A program made the translations under genes and the position numbers. The notes below the pieces were generated by a model. That model ran no database searches, was not told the origin of the DNA, and was given only the letters and a program-made list of their open reading frames with translations. Positions 53,042 through 63,916 of a stretch of DNA of 64,000 bases are shown here, in pieces. Origin of the DNA: Rhizobium sp. CB3090 (GTDB lineage: Bacteria > Pseudomonadota > Alphaproteobacteria > Rhizobiales > Rhizobiaceae); NCBI RefSeq assembly GCF_029714285.1, contig NZ_CP121662.1:3751501-3815500 (forward strand), in the 5' to 3' direction. The number at the start of each line of letters is the position of its first letter. The stretch's first letter is position 1.

Positions 53042-55465
53042 ATGAAATTCACACTCTCCTGGCTGAAAGAGCATCTGGATACCGACGCCACGCTCGATGA
53101 GATTTGCGCTCGCCTGACGATGATCGGGCTGGAGGTCGAAGATGTCGACGACAAGGCGGCGTTCAAGCCCTTCGTCATCGCCAAGGTGCTGTCAGCCGAA
53201 AAGCATCCGCAGGCTGACCGGCTGAAGGTGCTGATGGTCGACAACGGCTCCGGCAAGCCGGTTCAGGTCGTTTGCGGCGCACCGAATGCGCGTGCTGGCC
53301 TCGTTGGCGCCTTCGCGGCTCCCGGCACCTATGTTCCCGGCATTGACGTGACGCTTATGGTCGGCAATATCCGCGGCGTCGAAAGCCACGGCATGATGTG
53401 CTCGGAAAAGGAGCTGGAAATCTCCGACAGCCATGACGGCATCATCGATCTGCCGGAAGATGCGCCCGTCGGCACCAGCTTCGCCGCCTATGCCGGCCTC
53501 GATGATCCTATGATCGAGATCAACCTGACGCCAAACCGCCCGGATTGCACCGGCGTCTATGGCATCGCCCGCGATCTAGCTGCTTCCGGCCTCGGCACGC
53601 TGAAGCCGCGCCTGACGCCAACCTTCGCTGTCGACGGCGATACGCCGACCGAGCTGAAGATCGAGCTTGACGATGCGCGTCTTTGCCCCGGCTTCGCCCT
53701 GCGCTTGGTGCGCGGCGTCAAGAACGGCCCGAGCCCGAAATGGATGCAGCAGCGGCTGCTCGCCATCGGCCTCCGCCCGATCAGCGCGCTGGTCGACATC
53801 ACCAACTACATGACTTTCGATCAAGGCCGGCCGATGCACGTCTTCGATGCGGCCAAGGTCAAGGGCAACCTTGTTGTCCGCCGCGCCAGGGAAGGCGAAA
53901 CCGTGCTGGCGCTGGACGAGCGCGAATACAAGCTCAACCCCAGCAACGTCGTCATCTCCGACGATAACGGCGTCGAGTCGATCGGCGGCATCATGGGCGG
54001 CGAGCATTCCGGCTGCGATGAGAACACGGTCGACGTGCTGATCGAATCGGCGCTTTGGGATCCGATGAACATCGCCAAGACCGGCCGCAGCCTCGGCATC
54101 ATCTCCGATGCCCGTTACCGTTTCGAGCGCGGCGTCGATCCGGAATATATGGCTCCCGGTCTGGAGCGGACGACCGAGCTGGTGCTTGCCTGCTGCGGCG
54201 GTACCGCTGCGAAGGCGAGGGTCGTGGGCTACAAGGGTTATGACGCGAAGATCGTCGATTTCCCCTTCTCCGAGGTCAAGCGTCTGACCGGCCTTGACGT
54301 TTCCATGGAAGAGGGCAGGTCGATCCTGACGAAGCTCGGCTTTTCGGTTTCCGGCTCCGGTGAGCGGGTTTCGGTTGCCGTGCCCTCATGGCGGCCGGAT
54401 GTCGATGGCAAGGCCGATCTCGTGGAAGAGATCATGCGCATCCACGGCGTCGACAACATCAAGCCGGCGCCGCTCACAAGCCACAACGCCGTCAACGGCA
54501 AGATCTTGACGACGCTGCAGATCCGCACCCGCACCGCCAAGCGCGCGCTTGCATCGCGCGGCATGCTGGAAGCCGTCACCTGGTCGTTCATCTCGGAAGA
54601 CCAGGCCAAGCTTTTCGGCGGCGGTTCCAACGCGCTGAAGCTTGCCAATCCGATCGCCGCCGACATGTCGGACATGCGCCCCTCGCTCTTGCCGGGCCTG
54701 CTGTCGGCCGCGCAGCGCAATGCCGACAAGGGTTACGGCGATGTCGCGATCTTCGAAGTTTCCGGCACCTATGAAAACGACAGGCCGGAAGGCCAGCGGC
54801 GCGTCGCCGGCGGCATCCGCCGCGGCACCGCCTCACTCACCGGTGCCGGCCGTATGTGGTCGAATGCCGCCAAGGGCGGCGGCAAGCCGGTCGATGTCTT
54901 CGATGCCAAGGCCGACGCGCTTGCCGTCATCGAAGCCTGCGGCCTGCCGATGGGCAATATCCAGATCGAACAGGGTGGCCCCGCCTGGTATCATCCGGGC
55001 CGTTCCGGCACGATCAAGATGGGCCCGAAAGTCGTCCTCGGCTATTTCGGCGAATTCCATCCGAAGACACTGGAAGCGCTCGATGTCACCGGCGCGCTCG
55101 CCGGCTTCGAGGTCTATATCGACGCCATGCCGGAGCCGAAGAAGAAGACCACGCGCACCAAACCGCCCTTGGAGCTCTCGTCTTTCCAGGCAGTCAAGCG
55201 CGATTACGCCTTCGTGGTCGATAAGACGGTGGAAGCCGGCGCCATCATCCGCGCCGCCGTTGGCGCCGACCGCAAGCTGATCACCGCCGTCAATGTCTTC
55301 GATATTTTCGAGGGCGCGTCGCTGGGTGACGGCAAGAAGTCCATCGCCATCGAAGTGCAGATCCAGCCGGCCGAACGCACGCTGACCGACGAGGATTTCG
55401 AGGCGCTGACCCAGAAGATCGTCGCCAATGTGACGAAGACGACGGGCGGAGTTTTGCGGGGGTAA
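53042..55465 (+). CDS. pheT: Phenylalanine-tRNA ligase beta subunit
   Basis: PheT is the beta subunit of the synthetase, 807 residues, with editing and tRNA-binding domains. It begins [21 protein letters not shown]. The EMAP/tRNA-binding domain (about 40-150) has [16 protein letters not shown] and [12 protein letters not shown]3/B4 editing, B5 and the catalytic-like core follow, and the C-terminal anticodon-binding FDX-ACB domain includes [25 protein letters not shown] site lies before the ATG. Confidence 0.97.
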   Translation: MKFTLSWLKEHLDTDATLDEICARLTMIGLEVEDVDDKAAFKPFVIAKVLSAEKHPQADRLKVLMVDNGSGKPVQVVCGAPNARAGLVGAFAAPGTYVPGIDVTLMVGNIRGVESHGMMCSEKELEISDSHDGIIDLPEDAPVGTSFAAYAGLDDPMIEINLTPNRPDCTGVYGIARDLAASGLGTLKPRLTPTFAVDGDTPTELKIELDDARLCPGFALRLVRGVKNGPSPKWMQQRLLAIGLRPISALVDITNYMTFDQGRPMHVFDAAKVKGNLVVRRAREGETVLALDEREYKLNPSNVVISDDNGVESIGGIMGGEHSGCDENTVDVLIESALWDPMNIAKTGRSLGIISDARYRFERGVDPEYMAPGLERTTELVLACCGGTAAKARVVGYKGYDAKIVDFPFSEVKRLTGLDVSMEEGRSILTKLGFSVSGSGERVSVAVPSWRPDVDGKADLVEEIMRIHGVDNIKPAPLTSHNAVNGKILTTLQIRTRTAKRALASRGMLEAVTWSFISEDQAKLFGGGSNALKLANPIAADMSDMRPSLLPGLLSAAQRNADKGYGDVAIFEVSGTYENDRPEGQRRVAGGIRRGTASLTGAGRMWSNAAKGGGKPVDVFDAKADALAVIEACGLPMGNIQIEQGGPAWYHPGRSGTIKMGPKVVLGYFGEFHPKTLEALDVTGALAGFEVYIDAMPEPKKKTTRTKPPLELSSFQAVKRDYAFVVDKTVEAGAIIRAAVGADRKLITAVNVFDIFEGASLGDGKKSIAIEVQIQPAERTLTDEDFEALTQKIVANVTKTTGGVLRG

Positions 55466-55471
55466 TGAGAT

Positions 55472-55633
55472 TGTCCTTCTCCCCTCGGGAGAAGGTGCCC
55501 AAAGGGCGGATGAGGGGGCGAGGACCTTCAGCACCGAGCGTTCTGAGCGGAAGCGAAGAACAACCCTTACGGTGCAGCGCCGCCCCCTCAACCCGCGCGT
55601 GCCGCGCGTACCTTCTCCCCGCTGGGGCGAAGG
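55472..55633. repeat. RIME-like intergenic mosaic repeat
   Basis: This is a long imperfect palindrome downstream of pheT. The left half runs ccttctcccctcgggagaagg...ggatgagggggcg; the right half mirrors it with cgccccctcaacccgcgcg...accttctccccgctggggcgaagg. Such cttctccc/gggagaagg palindromes with gcggatgaggg blocks are typical of Rhizobium-specific intergenic mosaic elements. It sits between converging genes. Confidence 0.7.
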
Positions 55634-55640
55634 TTTCGAT

Positions 55641-56000
55641 CTACCTATGCAAATGATAGACTTTGTTGACGATGGTCCATCGTCCGTCGATCTTCAGCAG
55701 TGACAGATAGTCGGAGAAGCGCATGCCGGCGAATTCGTCGACGACTTTGACGCTCGCAGCATCGCCCTCGATATCGATCAGCTCGATCTCCATCAGCGGC
55801 ACCGTGTCAGGTGGTGCACTGCCTTCTTCGACGATCGCGGTAATGTATTCGTCGCGCGTCATCCACTCCACCGCGCCCTGATAATTGCCTATGATCGCGA
55901 CCCGTGGATGCAGCGCTTTGCGCAAAGCCGGCTCATTCGCGAATGCCATGCCATCGACATAGAGGTGAACAACTGCGCGGATTGCTTGCTCTTCCGACAT
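55641..56000 (-). CDS. NTF2-like (lumazine-binding/SnoaL-type) protein
   Basis: This is a 119-residue protein of the NTF2-like fold (putative lumazine-binding or DUF4440-like). It reads EQAIRAVVHLYVDGMAFANEPALRKALHP, RVAIIGNYQGAVEWMTRDEY, and ends YLSLLKIDGRWTIVNKVYHLH, the curved-sheet ending of the fold. The ATG at 56000 follows GAGGAA; a longer frame to 56177 overlaps pbpC and is rejected. Its function is unknown. Confidence 0.82.
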   Translation of the reverse strand: MSEEQAIRAVVHLYVDGMAFANEPALRKALHPRVAIIGNYQGAVEWMTRDEYITAIVEEGSAPPDTVPLMEIELIDIEGDAASVKVVDEFAGMRFSDYLSLLKIDGRWTIVNKVYHLHR

Positions 56001-56089
56001 CTCGCCGTTCCTCGCTTGAGTGCCTGTTAATATAGCATAAACGCCCAGACAGGCAAAAACGCCGACACGCTCACAATATTTATCAGGCC

Positions 56090-58177
56090 CTATTCCACGA
56101 AAACCCGTACGCTCGCGGCCCGGCCGGCGGCATCGATGACGGTCAGCGTCGAATAGCCCGCGCCATCCGGAATCCATTGGTTGGTGCGGCGACGCGAGAG
56201 GTCGGGCAGCGGCTTGCCGTTGGCGAGCCAGCGGAACGGCGCCCGGCCGCCCTGCAGCTTCAGCGCCAATGGCATTAGCGGGCTGGCGCCGCTGCTTGCG
56301 CCAAGGTCGACGCGCGCGCCCTCGGGCGGGTAGACGATCTGCGGCGCCGGTTCGCGGGTCGAGGCCGACAGCAGGCCGGCGGCGGTAACCGAAAAGCGTC
56401 GCTGGCTGATCGGCAGTTCGGTGGCGGAAATGCGCACCGCGCCCATGGGAGGCGGCGGAAACGGCGCGATGGCGACGCCAGACTTGGCAAATCCTTCGAA
56501 CAGGATGGGCGCGGCCGAGACATAGCCAGCCAGTCCCGGCACCGCGCCATTGTCCGGCCGGCCCACCCAGACGCCAAGCACATGCGCGCCGTCATAGCCG
56601 ACGGACCAGGCATCGCGGTTGCCGTAGCTGGTGCCGGTCTTGTAGGCGATGCCGAGCTGCTTGCTGCCGGCCGGCGCGATGATGTCGGAGAGAATGTCGG
56701 TGATGTTCCAGACGGCCACCGGCTCCATCAGCGGCTCGCCTTCGATCGGCCCCGGCTGATCCTGGATACCGTCGCCGATCCGCATCGGCTTGCCGCGGTT
56801 GGCAAGGCCGGCATAGAGCTGCACCAGATCCTTCAGCGTGATGCCGACGCCGCCGAGACCGATGGCAAGGCCGGGCGCTTCATTGGGCGGCAAGACAGGC
56901 TTCACCTCGGCGCGACGGAAGCGCACGAGCAGCCGCGTCGGTCCGACCGCATCGAGCAGGCGCACGGCCGGTACATTGAGCGACAGTTGCAGCGCCTCGC
57001 GCACGCTGACATCGCCCTGGTAGGTCATGTCGAAATTGTGCGGACGATAGCCGTAGAAATCGGCGGGGCGATCTTCGATGATGGTTTCTTGAGCGACATA
57101 TCCCTCCTCGAAGGCAAGGCCGTAGATGAAGGGCTTCAACGTCGAACCGGGCGAGCGCAGGACGCGGGTCATGTCGATCCAGCCGGAGCGGCTGGAATCG
57201 AAATAATTGGCCGAGCCGACTTCGCCAACGATCTCGCCGGTATGCGCATCCGCCATCACCATGGCGACCGAGACTTTCGGTCCCAAGCGCTTCGATGCCT
57301 CATCGGCCACGGTTTCCAGGCCCTGCTGAATATTCCGGCGCAGCGTCGTGTGGTGCTGGATGATACTGGGTTCCTTGCGCAGTGCAGCTTCTGCGAGATG
57401 CGCGGCATAGGCTGGCAATTGCCGCCGCTTGGCCGGGACGGGAACGAGTGCGGCCCGTTCCGCCTCGCCATCGCCGACGGCAGCCGAAACGGCGGCCCGG
57501 TCGAGCACGCGGCGGCGGGCCGCCTCGGCGCTCGCAAGATTGCGGTCGGGCCGGCGCTTTTCCGGGAGTTGCGGCAGAGCGACAAGCAAGGCCGCCTGCG
57601 CGACTGTCAAATGCCGCGGCTCCTTGCCGAAATAGGCGAGGCTTGCGGCCCGCACACCCTCCAGATTGCCGCCATAGGGCGCATGCGTCAGATAAAGATC
57701 GAGAATCTGTTCCTTGCTGAGCCGCCGCTCGATCTGGATGGCGCGGACGATCTGCAGCAGCTTCGCGGTCACCGACCGTTCGCTACGCGGCTCGATCAGC
57801 CGTGCCACCTGCATTGACAGCGTCGAGCCGCCGGAGACGATGCGGCCATGGCTGACGAGCTGCAGAAAGGCGCGGCCGAGCGCCACCGGATCGACGCCGC
57901 GATGGTCGTAAAAGCGCCGGTCCTCATAGGCGACCAGCATGCGCAGGAATTGCGGATCGACATCGGCGACATCGGTTTTCAGCCGCCAGCGCCCCTCCGG
58001 CGTGGCGAAGGCGCGAAGCAGCTCGCCATTGGCATCCAGCACTTCAGGCGAAACGACGCCGGCCTTGTCGAGCGGCGGCGGAAAGGCGCGGTCGGCGGTG
58101 TCAAGGCCGAAGGCGAGCGCCGCCACCGAAAGGGCGCTCACCCCGATACCGATCGCAATTTTCCACCGCGTCTTCAT
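56090..58177 (-). CDS. pbpC: Penicillin-binding protein 1C
   Basis: PBP1C is a bifunctional peptidoglycan glycosyltransferase/transpeptidase-like protein, 695 residues. One membrane anchor (about 8-25) is followed by the GT51 domain (AYEDRRFYDHRGVDP, with the catalytic Glu, and GGSTLSMQVARL). The penicillin-binding domain has the active-site serine S345 in SPGSTLKPF, the SLN motif, and KTGTS. A C-terminal BiPBP_C domain (about 610-695) completes the family layout. It starts nine bases after the macroglobulin gene ends. In E. coli the same pair is pbpC-yfhM, proposed to repair and guard the envelope. Confidence 0.97.
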   Translation of the reverse strand: MKTRWKIAIGIGVSALSVAALAFGLDTADRAFPPPLDKAGVVSPEVLDANGELLRAFATPEGRWRLKTDVADVDPQFLRMLVAYEDRRFYDHRGVDPVALGRAFLQLVSHGRIVSGGSTLSMQVARLIEPRSERSVTAKLLQIVRAIQIERRLSKEQILDLYLTHAPYGGNLEGVRAASLAYFGKEPRHLTVAQAALLVALPQLPEKRRPDRNLASAEAARRRVLDRAAVSAAVGDGEAERAALVPVPAKRRQLPAYAAHLAEAALRKEPSIIQHHTTLRRNIQQGLETVADEASKRLGPKVSVAMVMADAHTGEIVGEVGSANYFDSSRSGWIDMTRVLRSPGSTLKPFIYGLAFEEGYVAQETIIEDRPADFYGYRPHNFDMTYQGDVSVREALQLSLNVPAVRLLDAVGPTRLLVRFRRAEVKPVLPPNEAPGLAIGLGGVGITLKDLVQLYAGLANRGKPMRIGDGIQDQPGPIEGEPLMEPVAVWNITDILSDIIAPAGSKQLGIAYKTGTSYGNRDAWSVGYDGAHVLGVWVGRPDNGAVPGLAGYVSAAPILFEGFAKSGVAIAPFPPPPMGAVRISATELPISQRRFSVTAAGLLSASTREPAPQIVYPPEGARVDLGASSGASPLMPLALKLQGGRAPFRWLANGKPLPDLSRRRTNQWIPDGAGYSTLTVIDAAGRAASVRVFVE

Positions 58178-58186
58178 TGCCTTCTC

Positions 58187-61100
58187 TTACTGCTGCGCTG
58201 CCAGCACCTCCATGCGGCCCATGGCCGTGCGGGCCGAGAATTGCGGACGGTACATGTCCTCGACGCTTGCGGCCGGATGATCGTAAGTGCCAGGCGTAAC
58301 GGCGCGCACGACATAGGCGAAGCTGAGATCGCGGTCGGACGATTGGTCGAAGGCGGCGACGAAGCGGTCGTTGCGGAACTCGACGTGGGCCGGCTGCACA
58401 TCGCTCAGCCAGTCGAAGTTCGAAAGCTGCGCGCTGTTGACGATGCTTGGATTGTCGATCTCGAAGCCGGCCGGTAACAGGTCAGTGACGAGAACACGCG
58501 ACGGCCAGTCGTTGGTTTCCGTGATATGCAGCACGACGACGTAACGTTCGTTCTGCTGTGCCTGGCTGACATTCGCCTCCTCGCCGTCGAGCGTGTAGTA
58601 TTTGCGTTCGATGGTGAAGCCGTCGCCGCCGGCCGGCAGCGGCGTTACCGGGGCCGCGACGGTGGTCACGGAGGCTGACAGCGGCTGGCGGGTGGTGTTG
58701 GTGACGGTCAGCGGATGGCCCATCAGGGCGTCGCCGGTCATCTGGGCCATGTAAGCGCCGCTATGCGCAGCGCCGTTGACATCGAGCGTCAGGCCGTCAT
58801 CGCCGTTCTGCAGGGCGCGGGCGGCGAGCAGCATCCAAGTCTGTTCCTGGGTGCTGGTATAGGTCTTGGTCTGCCATTCCTTGGCAACGACACCAGCCAG
58901 TTCCGGAATGATCGGCGGCACGGGGCGGCTTTCGGCGGCAAGCGCCAGCACGGCCGCGCCGTCGCGCAGCGACGAACCGTAGTCGGAGCGGGCGAAGCTG
59001 ACCTTCGTCACCGCCGCCTTTTGCGACATCTGCAGCGCATCGATGAAGATATTGCGCGAGCGCTGCGCGTCGCCATAAAGCGCCAGAGCCGCCGCCAGAT
59101 GCGCCTTGGAGAGCGGCGTCGGGAAGTCGTTCAGCATGGTGTCGGCGTAGTAGCGCAGATCGCTGATCGAAGCCTTCTTGTTGCGGGCGAGCACGTAGAG
59201 CGCATAGGCGATCTCGTTGCCCTGATCCTTGACGTTGGTGTTGATGCTCAGCGAATTCTGCAAGTTCTCCAGCGCCTGCACCATAGCCTGATCCGGCACC
59301 GTGTATTTCTGCTCGCGGGCACGGGTCAGGAAGTCGGTGACATAGGCATCGAGCCAGAGATCGCCGGAACCGGGAGCCCAGAGGCCGAAGCTGCCGGTCG
59401 ACGACTGATAGGACGTTTCGCGATAGATCGCGTCCTGAATGCGCTTATGAATTTCAGCGTCGTCAGCAAGACCGTTCTTGATCGCCATCTCGCTGAAATA
59501 GAGCAGCGGCAGCGAGCTGCTGGCCGTCTGCTCGGCGCAGCCATAGGGATAGTGGCTGAGGCTCATCAGCAAAGCCGGCACATCAAAGGCGCTGGAGCGG
59601 CTGACATTGACGCTGACGGAAGCGCCCGGCAGCACGCTGTCGGCGAGCAGATCGGCATTGACCGTCAGGCTCTTGCCGGGTGCGAGCGTAATCAGCCGCC
59701 GTTCGGTCACCGGTAATTGTGCCGGCCGGACCGGTATGTCGACCGATTGGTCGAGCGACATTCCCGAAGCATTGGACAGATTGATCGCGACCGTGCCGGC
59801 ACCCGGTTGTCCGCCGGTCAGAGGCAAGGTGATATCGTATTTGCCGCCTTGTTTCAGGTTGATCGTCTGCTGCGCGGCACTGGCATCGACGGTCACGGCC
59901 GAGTTGCCGGTCACTGCCAGCTTATAATCGCCGGCAGGCGCGTCGGTATTGGCGATATCGAGCCGGAGATTGGCCTTATCCCCCGGAGCGAGAAATTTCG
60001 GCAGGCTGGCGGTGACCACGACCGGGTCGCGGATGATCACGTCCTGCGTGGCATGGCCGATGCCGGCCTTTGACCAGGCAACCGCCATCAGGCGCGCCGT
60101 GCCGTTGAACTGCGGAATGTCGAAGCTGACATTGGCCTTGCCGCTGGCGTCGAGCTTGATCGGACCGGAAAAGAAGGCGATCAGCTTTTCCGTCGGCGGG
60201 CTCGCCTGCAGGGCCGCCTGTCCGCCGTCGCCGCCGGTGCGCAGCCGCCCGGTGGCGCCGAGCGAGCCGTCGATCAGGCGGCCGTAGAGGTCGCGGATTT
60301 CGAGGCCGAGCTGGCGCTGGCCGTAATACCAATCGTCCGGAACCGGCGGCTGGTAGCGCGTCAGGTTGAGAATGCCGACATCGACGGCGGCGACGGTGAC
60401 GTAGGCATCCTCGTTGGCGCCTGCGCCCGCCACCTGCACGCCGATATTCAGCGGCTGGCGCGGCAAGGTCTTCTGCGGCGCATCGAGCTTGACCTGCAGC
60501 TTGCGTTCGCCGGGATCGACGGTCGCCCATTTGATGCCGATCGCGCGCATCGGCATGCGGCTTTCCTGCGCGTCGCCGGGACGGAAGAGGGTGGCGGTCA
60601 CATAGGTGCCCGCCCCCCAATCGGCGGTGACGGGAATGTCGACTTCGCCGCCGGTCGTGCCGATGTCGGCATTGGTCACCGAGATCAGCGTTTCGGAGCC
60701 GGCCGTCACCATCAACTGGCCGGCATAACGAGAGGTTACCTTCAGCTTGGCCGTATCGCCGACATGGTAGTTGTCCTTGTCGAGCGCGATCTCCAGCGCA
60801 TCCGGCGTTTGCGTCGAGGTGGAAGCGACATACCAGCCGGCGTCGAATTCGACACTGGATTGCGGGCCGTTCGTATCGGCGGTCTCCACCTCCAGCCGGT
60901 AGCGGCCCCAGGTGACCGGCACGGAAATTTCCGCGCCATCCGTCGTGGCATTGACCGTGCCGGTGGCGACCTGTTTTGTCGAGGCGACGGCTTCGTACTT
61001 CCAGCTACTGCCGTCGCGATACCATTGGTAGTCGCGCTCGACGGCGAGCAGCTTCCAGGTCAGGCCCTGCATGGCCTGCTTCTGGCCGTTCTGGTCGACG

Positions 61101-63688
61101 GCGATGACGTGGAAATTGCCGATCGAATTTTCGCCGAGATCGCCGTCGAATTCCGGCTTGATGCCGATCCGCGGCCCATCAGCCTTGACCGGCAGCGTCA
61201 GCGAGCGCTCGACAGCACGGCCGCCGGCCTCCTGCATGCGGACGGTGATGTTGGCGTTGAGGAGCTGCGTGGTTGAGGGCGTATCAGCGATGGTAACGTC
61301 GAAGGTCGTCTTGCCGTCTTCGTCCAGCGCCTGCAGGTCTTCCAGCGGCACTTGCGAGCTCTCGGCCTTGTTGTCGCTGCTGCTGTCGCTATCGCTGTTA
61401 TCCTGTCCGGCGGCCTCGTCGGCAAGGCCGAATTCGTAGCCCTTATAGTCGTCGCTCTCGCGCGTCGGCTTTAGCGTTACTTCGCCTTCGAGGCTGAGGC
61501 CCGCGGCCGGCGCGCCATAGAGATAGCGCCCTTCGATATTGACGGGCGTCGGCTGGCCGACTTCGATCGCCTTGGCGTCGCTCTTCATGTCGAACTCGAA
61601 GCGATCCGGCACGAAATCGTCAACGAGGAAGGTCTGCGAGCCGATGGAGGCGCCCTTCGGGTCGGTATAGATGTTCATCGTCCAGGTGCCGCGCATCGAG
61701 GTCTGTTGCAGCGGCAGGTCGACATTGTAGCCGCCGAGCTTGCCGCCGTCGGTCACGATGCGACGGTCCTCGACGCCATCGGGGCGCAGGAAGACGAAGG
61801 TGAGCGGCAGGTTCTCGATCGCCATGGAGCTGACGTCGCGGGCAAGAGCGGAGGCATGCACTGTCTCGCCAGCGCGGTAGATGCCGCGTTCGGTCCAGGT
61901 GAGCAGATCGATCGCGCCCGGCGCCGTGCGGCCGGTGACGCCGCGGTCGGAGAGATCGAATCCGGCGCGGGTCATGTCGAGGAAGACGTAATCCTGATCG
62001 CCGTTCTGCGCTGTGATGACGGCCGGCGTCATGCCAGCAGTGCCGCGCATCAGGCCGGCGCTGAAGGTGGCGCGGCCATTCGCATCGGTCTTCGCTGTGC
62101 CGAGGATTTCATTGTTCTTGGCGAGCAGTTGCAGCTCGACGCCGGCGATCGGCTTGGCACTGGCGAGGGAGCGGGTGAAGACGTTCAAGCCGTCCGTGCC
62201 GGCATAGGTCGTAACGCCGATATCGGAGACGACGAACCATTGCGTTGCCTGCGGATCCCATTCCTGGCCGGCGTTCGGTGCGACCGCGGTCAGGACATAG
62301 ACGCCGGGCTTGCGCTTCGGCAGGGCCTCGTCGATGGGGAAGCTCGTCACGACATCCTTGTTGAGATCCTGCTGGATATCGATCGAGCCCTGCCAGACCA
62401 ACTCGCCGCTGGTGTCCTGAATGGTCTGGGCGCTATAGCTGTCCATCTGCGTCAGGAACTGCGAATTGTTGAGCAGTTGCGCGATATTGCGGTCGCCGAT
62501 GCGGTAGAGCTTCAAGTTGGCGGTGGTGGCGTTGACCGAAACCAGCGGAATGCCGCGACGCGCTGTCGACGGCAGCACGAAATTGTCGCCGGTGAAGCGG
62601 ATCGAGGCGGTGCGGTCCTTGACGTAGACCTCGATGTCCACCTGGGCGGCAAGATCTTCATCGACGGAGGAAGGCAGGCCGCGGCGCAGCGAAATCTTAT
62701 AACGCTGACCGAAATCGAGGCCTTCGACGCAGATCTGGTTGTCCTTGGCATCGACGCCCTTCGGAGCGGCGCCATTGACGGTGACGAAAGGCGTATAGTC
62801 GACGCCGCTCTTCACCAGCTTTTCGGAGAATTGCAGGCAGGCGCGGGGCGAAGCGTTGTCGTTGTCAAGCGTGTTGCCGGTGACGCGGAAGCCCTGGCGG
62901 GCTCTCAGATCCTCATAGGCGGCCTGAACCGTCGGCGAGCCGGCCAGGGCGAGGCTTGCCTTGTAGGCGCTGAGCGCCTGACGATAATTCTGCGCGTTCT
63001 GCAGAGAGCTGGCGAGCACGGCGAGCGCGTCGGCGCGGCTCCGCGTCGTGCGGGAAAGCTGATAGCCGTTGAGGGCAGCATAGGCCGCCTGGGTGGCGAC
63101 GGTCGTGTCGTTCGTTATGGTGTTGGCGGCCCGCGCCATCTCGACCCAAAGCGCGCCATTGTCAGGCGCCAGCGATAGCGCACCCTGGAAGGCGTTCAAT
63201 GCGTTGTTGACGTTACCGGAGGTCAGCTCGATGCGGCCGAGCGCCGTCAGGCTTTCGACGCCCTGTCCTTTCAATTCGTTGGCAAGCATGAGCCTGCTCT
63301 TCGCATCGCGCGCGGCCTGTACGAAATTGTCGGAAAGGAAGGGAAGAGCGGGTGCGGCGCCGATATCCGGCTCGTTGGCGGCCGCAGTTTCGACAATCTT
63401 GCCCGCAACAGCGCCGGGGAAGCTGTTGAGCTGGTTGAAATCGGACTTCAGGAAGCACCATTTCACCTTGGGATTATAGGTGAAGGCCTTGCAGGACTTG
63501 TCGCCGATGCAGGATGTCGAGCATTGATCCAGCGTGACATTCTGCTCGGTGCGCAGATCGAAGCCGAAGTAATCGCCGTCCGGCGTGGTGACCACCTGCC
63601 GCTTGGCATCGGCGGCGCTCGCGGGTGTCAAAGCGACGAAGGTGGCTATAAGAAAAGCGGAAAGTCCGATAAACGCGCGCTTAGACAT
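58187..63688 (-). CDS. PAN-domain bacterial alpha-2-macroglobulin
   Basis: This is a very large envelope protein, 1833 residues, thought to trap attacking proteases in the periplasm. Residues 1-26 form a signal peptide. A PAN/apple domain (about 30-100, with CSTSCIGDKSCKAF and a later C) precedes a helical repeat region (about 120-260, tetratricopeptide-like). The MG domains, bait region and complement-like thioester domain follow, with the thioester motif C1384-A-E-Q intact in YPYGCAEQT. The ATG at 63688 follows GGGGGGA; a start four codons upstream is possible but weaker. No lipobox is visible, so it is probably soluble periplasmic. It is coupled to pbpC. Confidence 0.95.
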   Translation of the reverse strand: MSKRAFIGLSAFLIATFVALTPASAADAKRQVVTTPDGDYFGFDLRTEQNVTLDQCSTSCIGDKSCKAFTYNPKVKWCFLKSDFNQLNSFPGAVAGKIVETAAANEPDIGAAPALPFLSDNFVQAARDAKSRLMLANELKGQGVESLTALGRIELTSGNVNNALNAFQGALSLAPDNGALWVEMARAANTITNDTTVATQAAYAALNGYQLSRTTRSRADALAVLASSLQNAQNYRQALSAYKASLALAGSPTVQAAYEDLRARQGFRVTGNTLDNDNASPRACLQFSEKLVKSGVDYTPFVTVNGAAPKGVDAKDNQICVEGLDFGQRYKISLRRGLPSSVDEDLAAQVDIEVYVKDRTASIRFTGDNFVLPSTARRGIPLVSVNATTANLKLYRIGDRNIAQLLNNSQFLTQMDSYSAQTIQDTSGELVWQGSIDIQQDLNKDVVTSFPIDEALPKRKPGVYVLTAVAPNAGQEWDPQATQWFVVSDIGVTTYAGTDGLNVFTRSLASAKPIAGVELQLLAKNNEILGTAKTDANGRATFSAGLMRGTAGMTPAVITAQNGDQDYVFLDMTRAGFDLSDRGVTGRTAPGAIDLLTWTERGIYRAGETVHASALARDVSSMAIENLPLTFVFLRPDGVEDRRIVTDGGKLGGYNVDLPLQQTSMRGTWTMNIYTDPKGASIGSQTFLVDDFVPDRFEFDMKSDAKAIEVGQPTPVNIEGRYLYGAPAAGLSLEGEVTLKPTRESDDYKGYEFGLADEAAGQDNSDSDSSSDNKAESSQVPLEDLQALDEDGKTTFDVTIADTPSTTQLLNANITVRMQEAGGRAVERSLTLPVKADGPRIGIKPEFDGDLGENSIGNFHVIAVDQNGQKQAMQGLTWKLLAVERDYQWYRDGSSWKYEAVASTKQVATGTVNATTDGAEISVPVTWGRYRLEVETADTNGPQSSVEFDAGWYVASTSTQTPDALEIALDKDNYHVGDTAKLKVTSRYAGQLMVTAGSETLISVTNADIGTTGGEVDIPVTADWGAGTYVTATLFRPGDAQESRMPMRAIGIKWATVDPGERKLQVKLDAPQKTLPRQPLNIGVQVAGAGANEDAYVTVAAVDVGILNLTRYQPPVPDDWYYGQRQLGLEIRDLYGRLIDGSLGATGRLRTGGDGGQAALQASPPTEKLIAFFSGPIKLDASGKANVSFDIPQFNGTARLMAVAWSKAGIGHATQDVIIRDPVVVTASLPKFLAPGDKANLRLDIANTDAPAGDYKLAVTGNSAVTVDASAAQQTINLKQGGKYDITLPLTGGQPGAGTVAINLSNASGMSLDQSVDIPVRPAQLPVTERRLITLAPGKSLTVNADLLADSVLPGASVSVNVSRSSAFDVPALLMSLSHYPYGCAEQTASSSLPLLYFSEMAIKNGLADDAEIHKRIQDAIYRETSYQSSTGSFGLWAPGSGDLWLDAYVTDFLTRAREQKYTVPDQAMVQALENLQNSLSINTNVKDQGNEIAYALYVLARNKKASISDLRYYADTMLNDFPTPLSKAHLAAALALYGDAQRSRNIFIDALQMSQKAAVTKVSFARSDYGSSLRDGAAVLALAAESRPVPPIIPELAGVVAKEWQTKTYTSTQEQTWMLLAARALQNGDDGLTLDVNGAAHSGAYMAQMTGDALMGHPLTVTNTTRQPLSASVTTVAAPVTPLPAGGDGFTIERKYYTLDGEEANVSQAQQNERYVVVLHITETNDWPSRVLVTDLLPAGFEIDNPSIVNSAQLSNFDWLSDVQPAHVEFRNDRFVAAFDQSSDRDLSFAYVVRAVTPGTYDHPAASVEDMYRPQFSARTAMGRMEVLAAQQ

Positions 63689-63916
63689 AAGTCCCCCCAA
63701 CGCTGCCCGTTTCGATTGGCCGCACTCTTCAAACTTCGGGCTAATTTGTCAACCGAGCGTGGAGACGTAAATGCGCGATTTCGACTATACCGATCTGTTC
63801 GGCTGCCGCTTAGAGGCCATGCTTTCGCAGCTTTCGTAAAGGTGCCAACGAAAAAGCATCGACACCAGCGAGGGAACGCCGGTGCCTATGTTGCGTGCGA
63901 GAAGCTGACGATGCTC

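Noticed and set aside
61706..63178. 490-codon plus-strand open frame inside the macroglobulin gene
   Set aside because: It is antisense to recognised macroglobulin domains and has low-complexity composition typical of GC-rich shadows.
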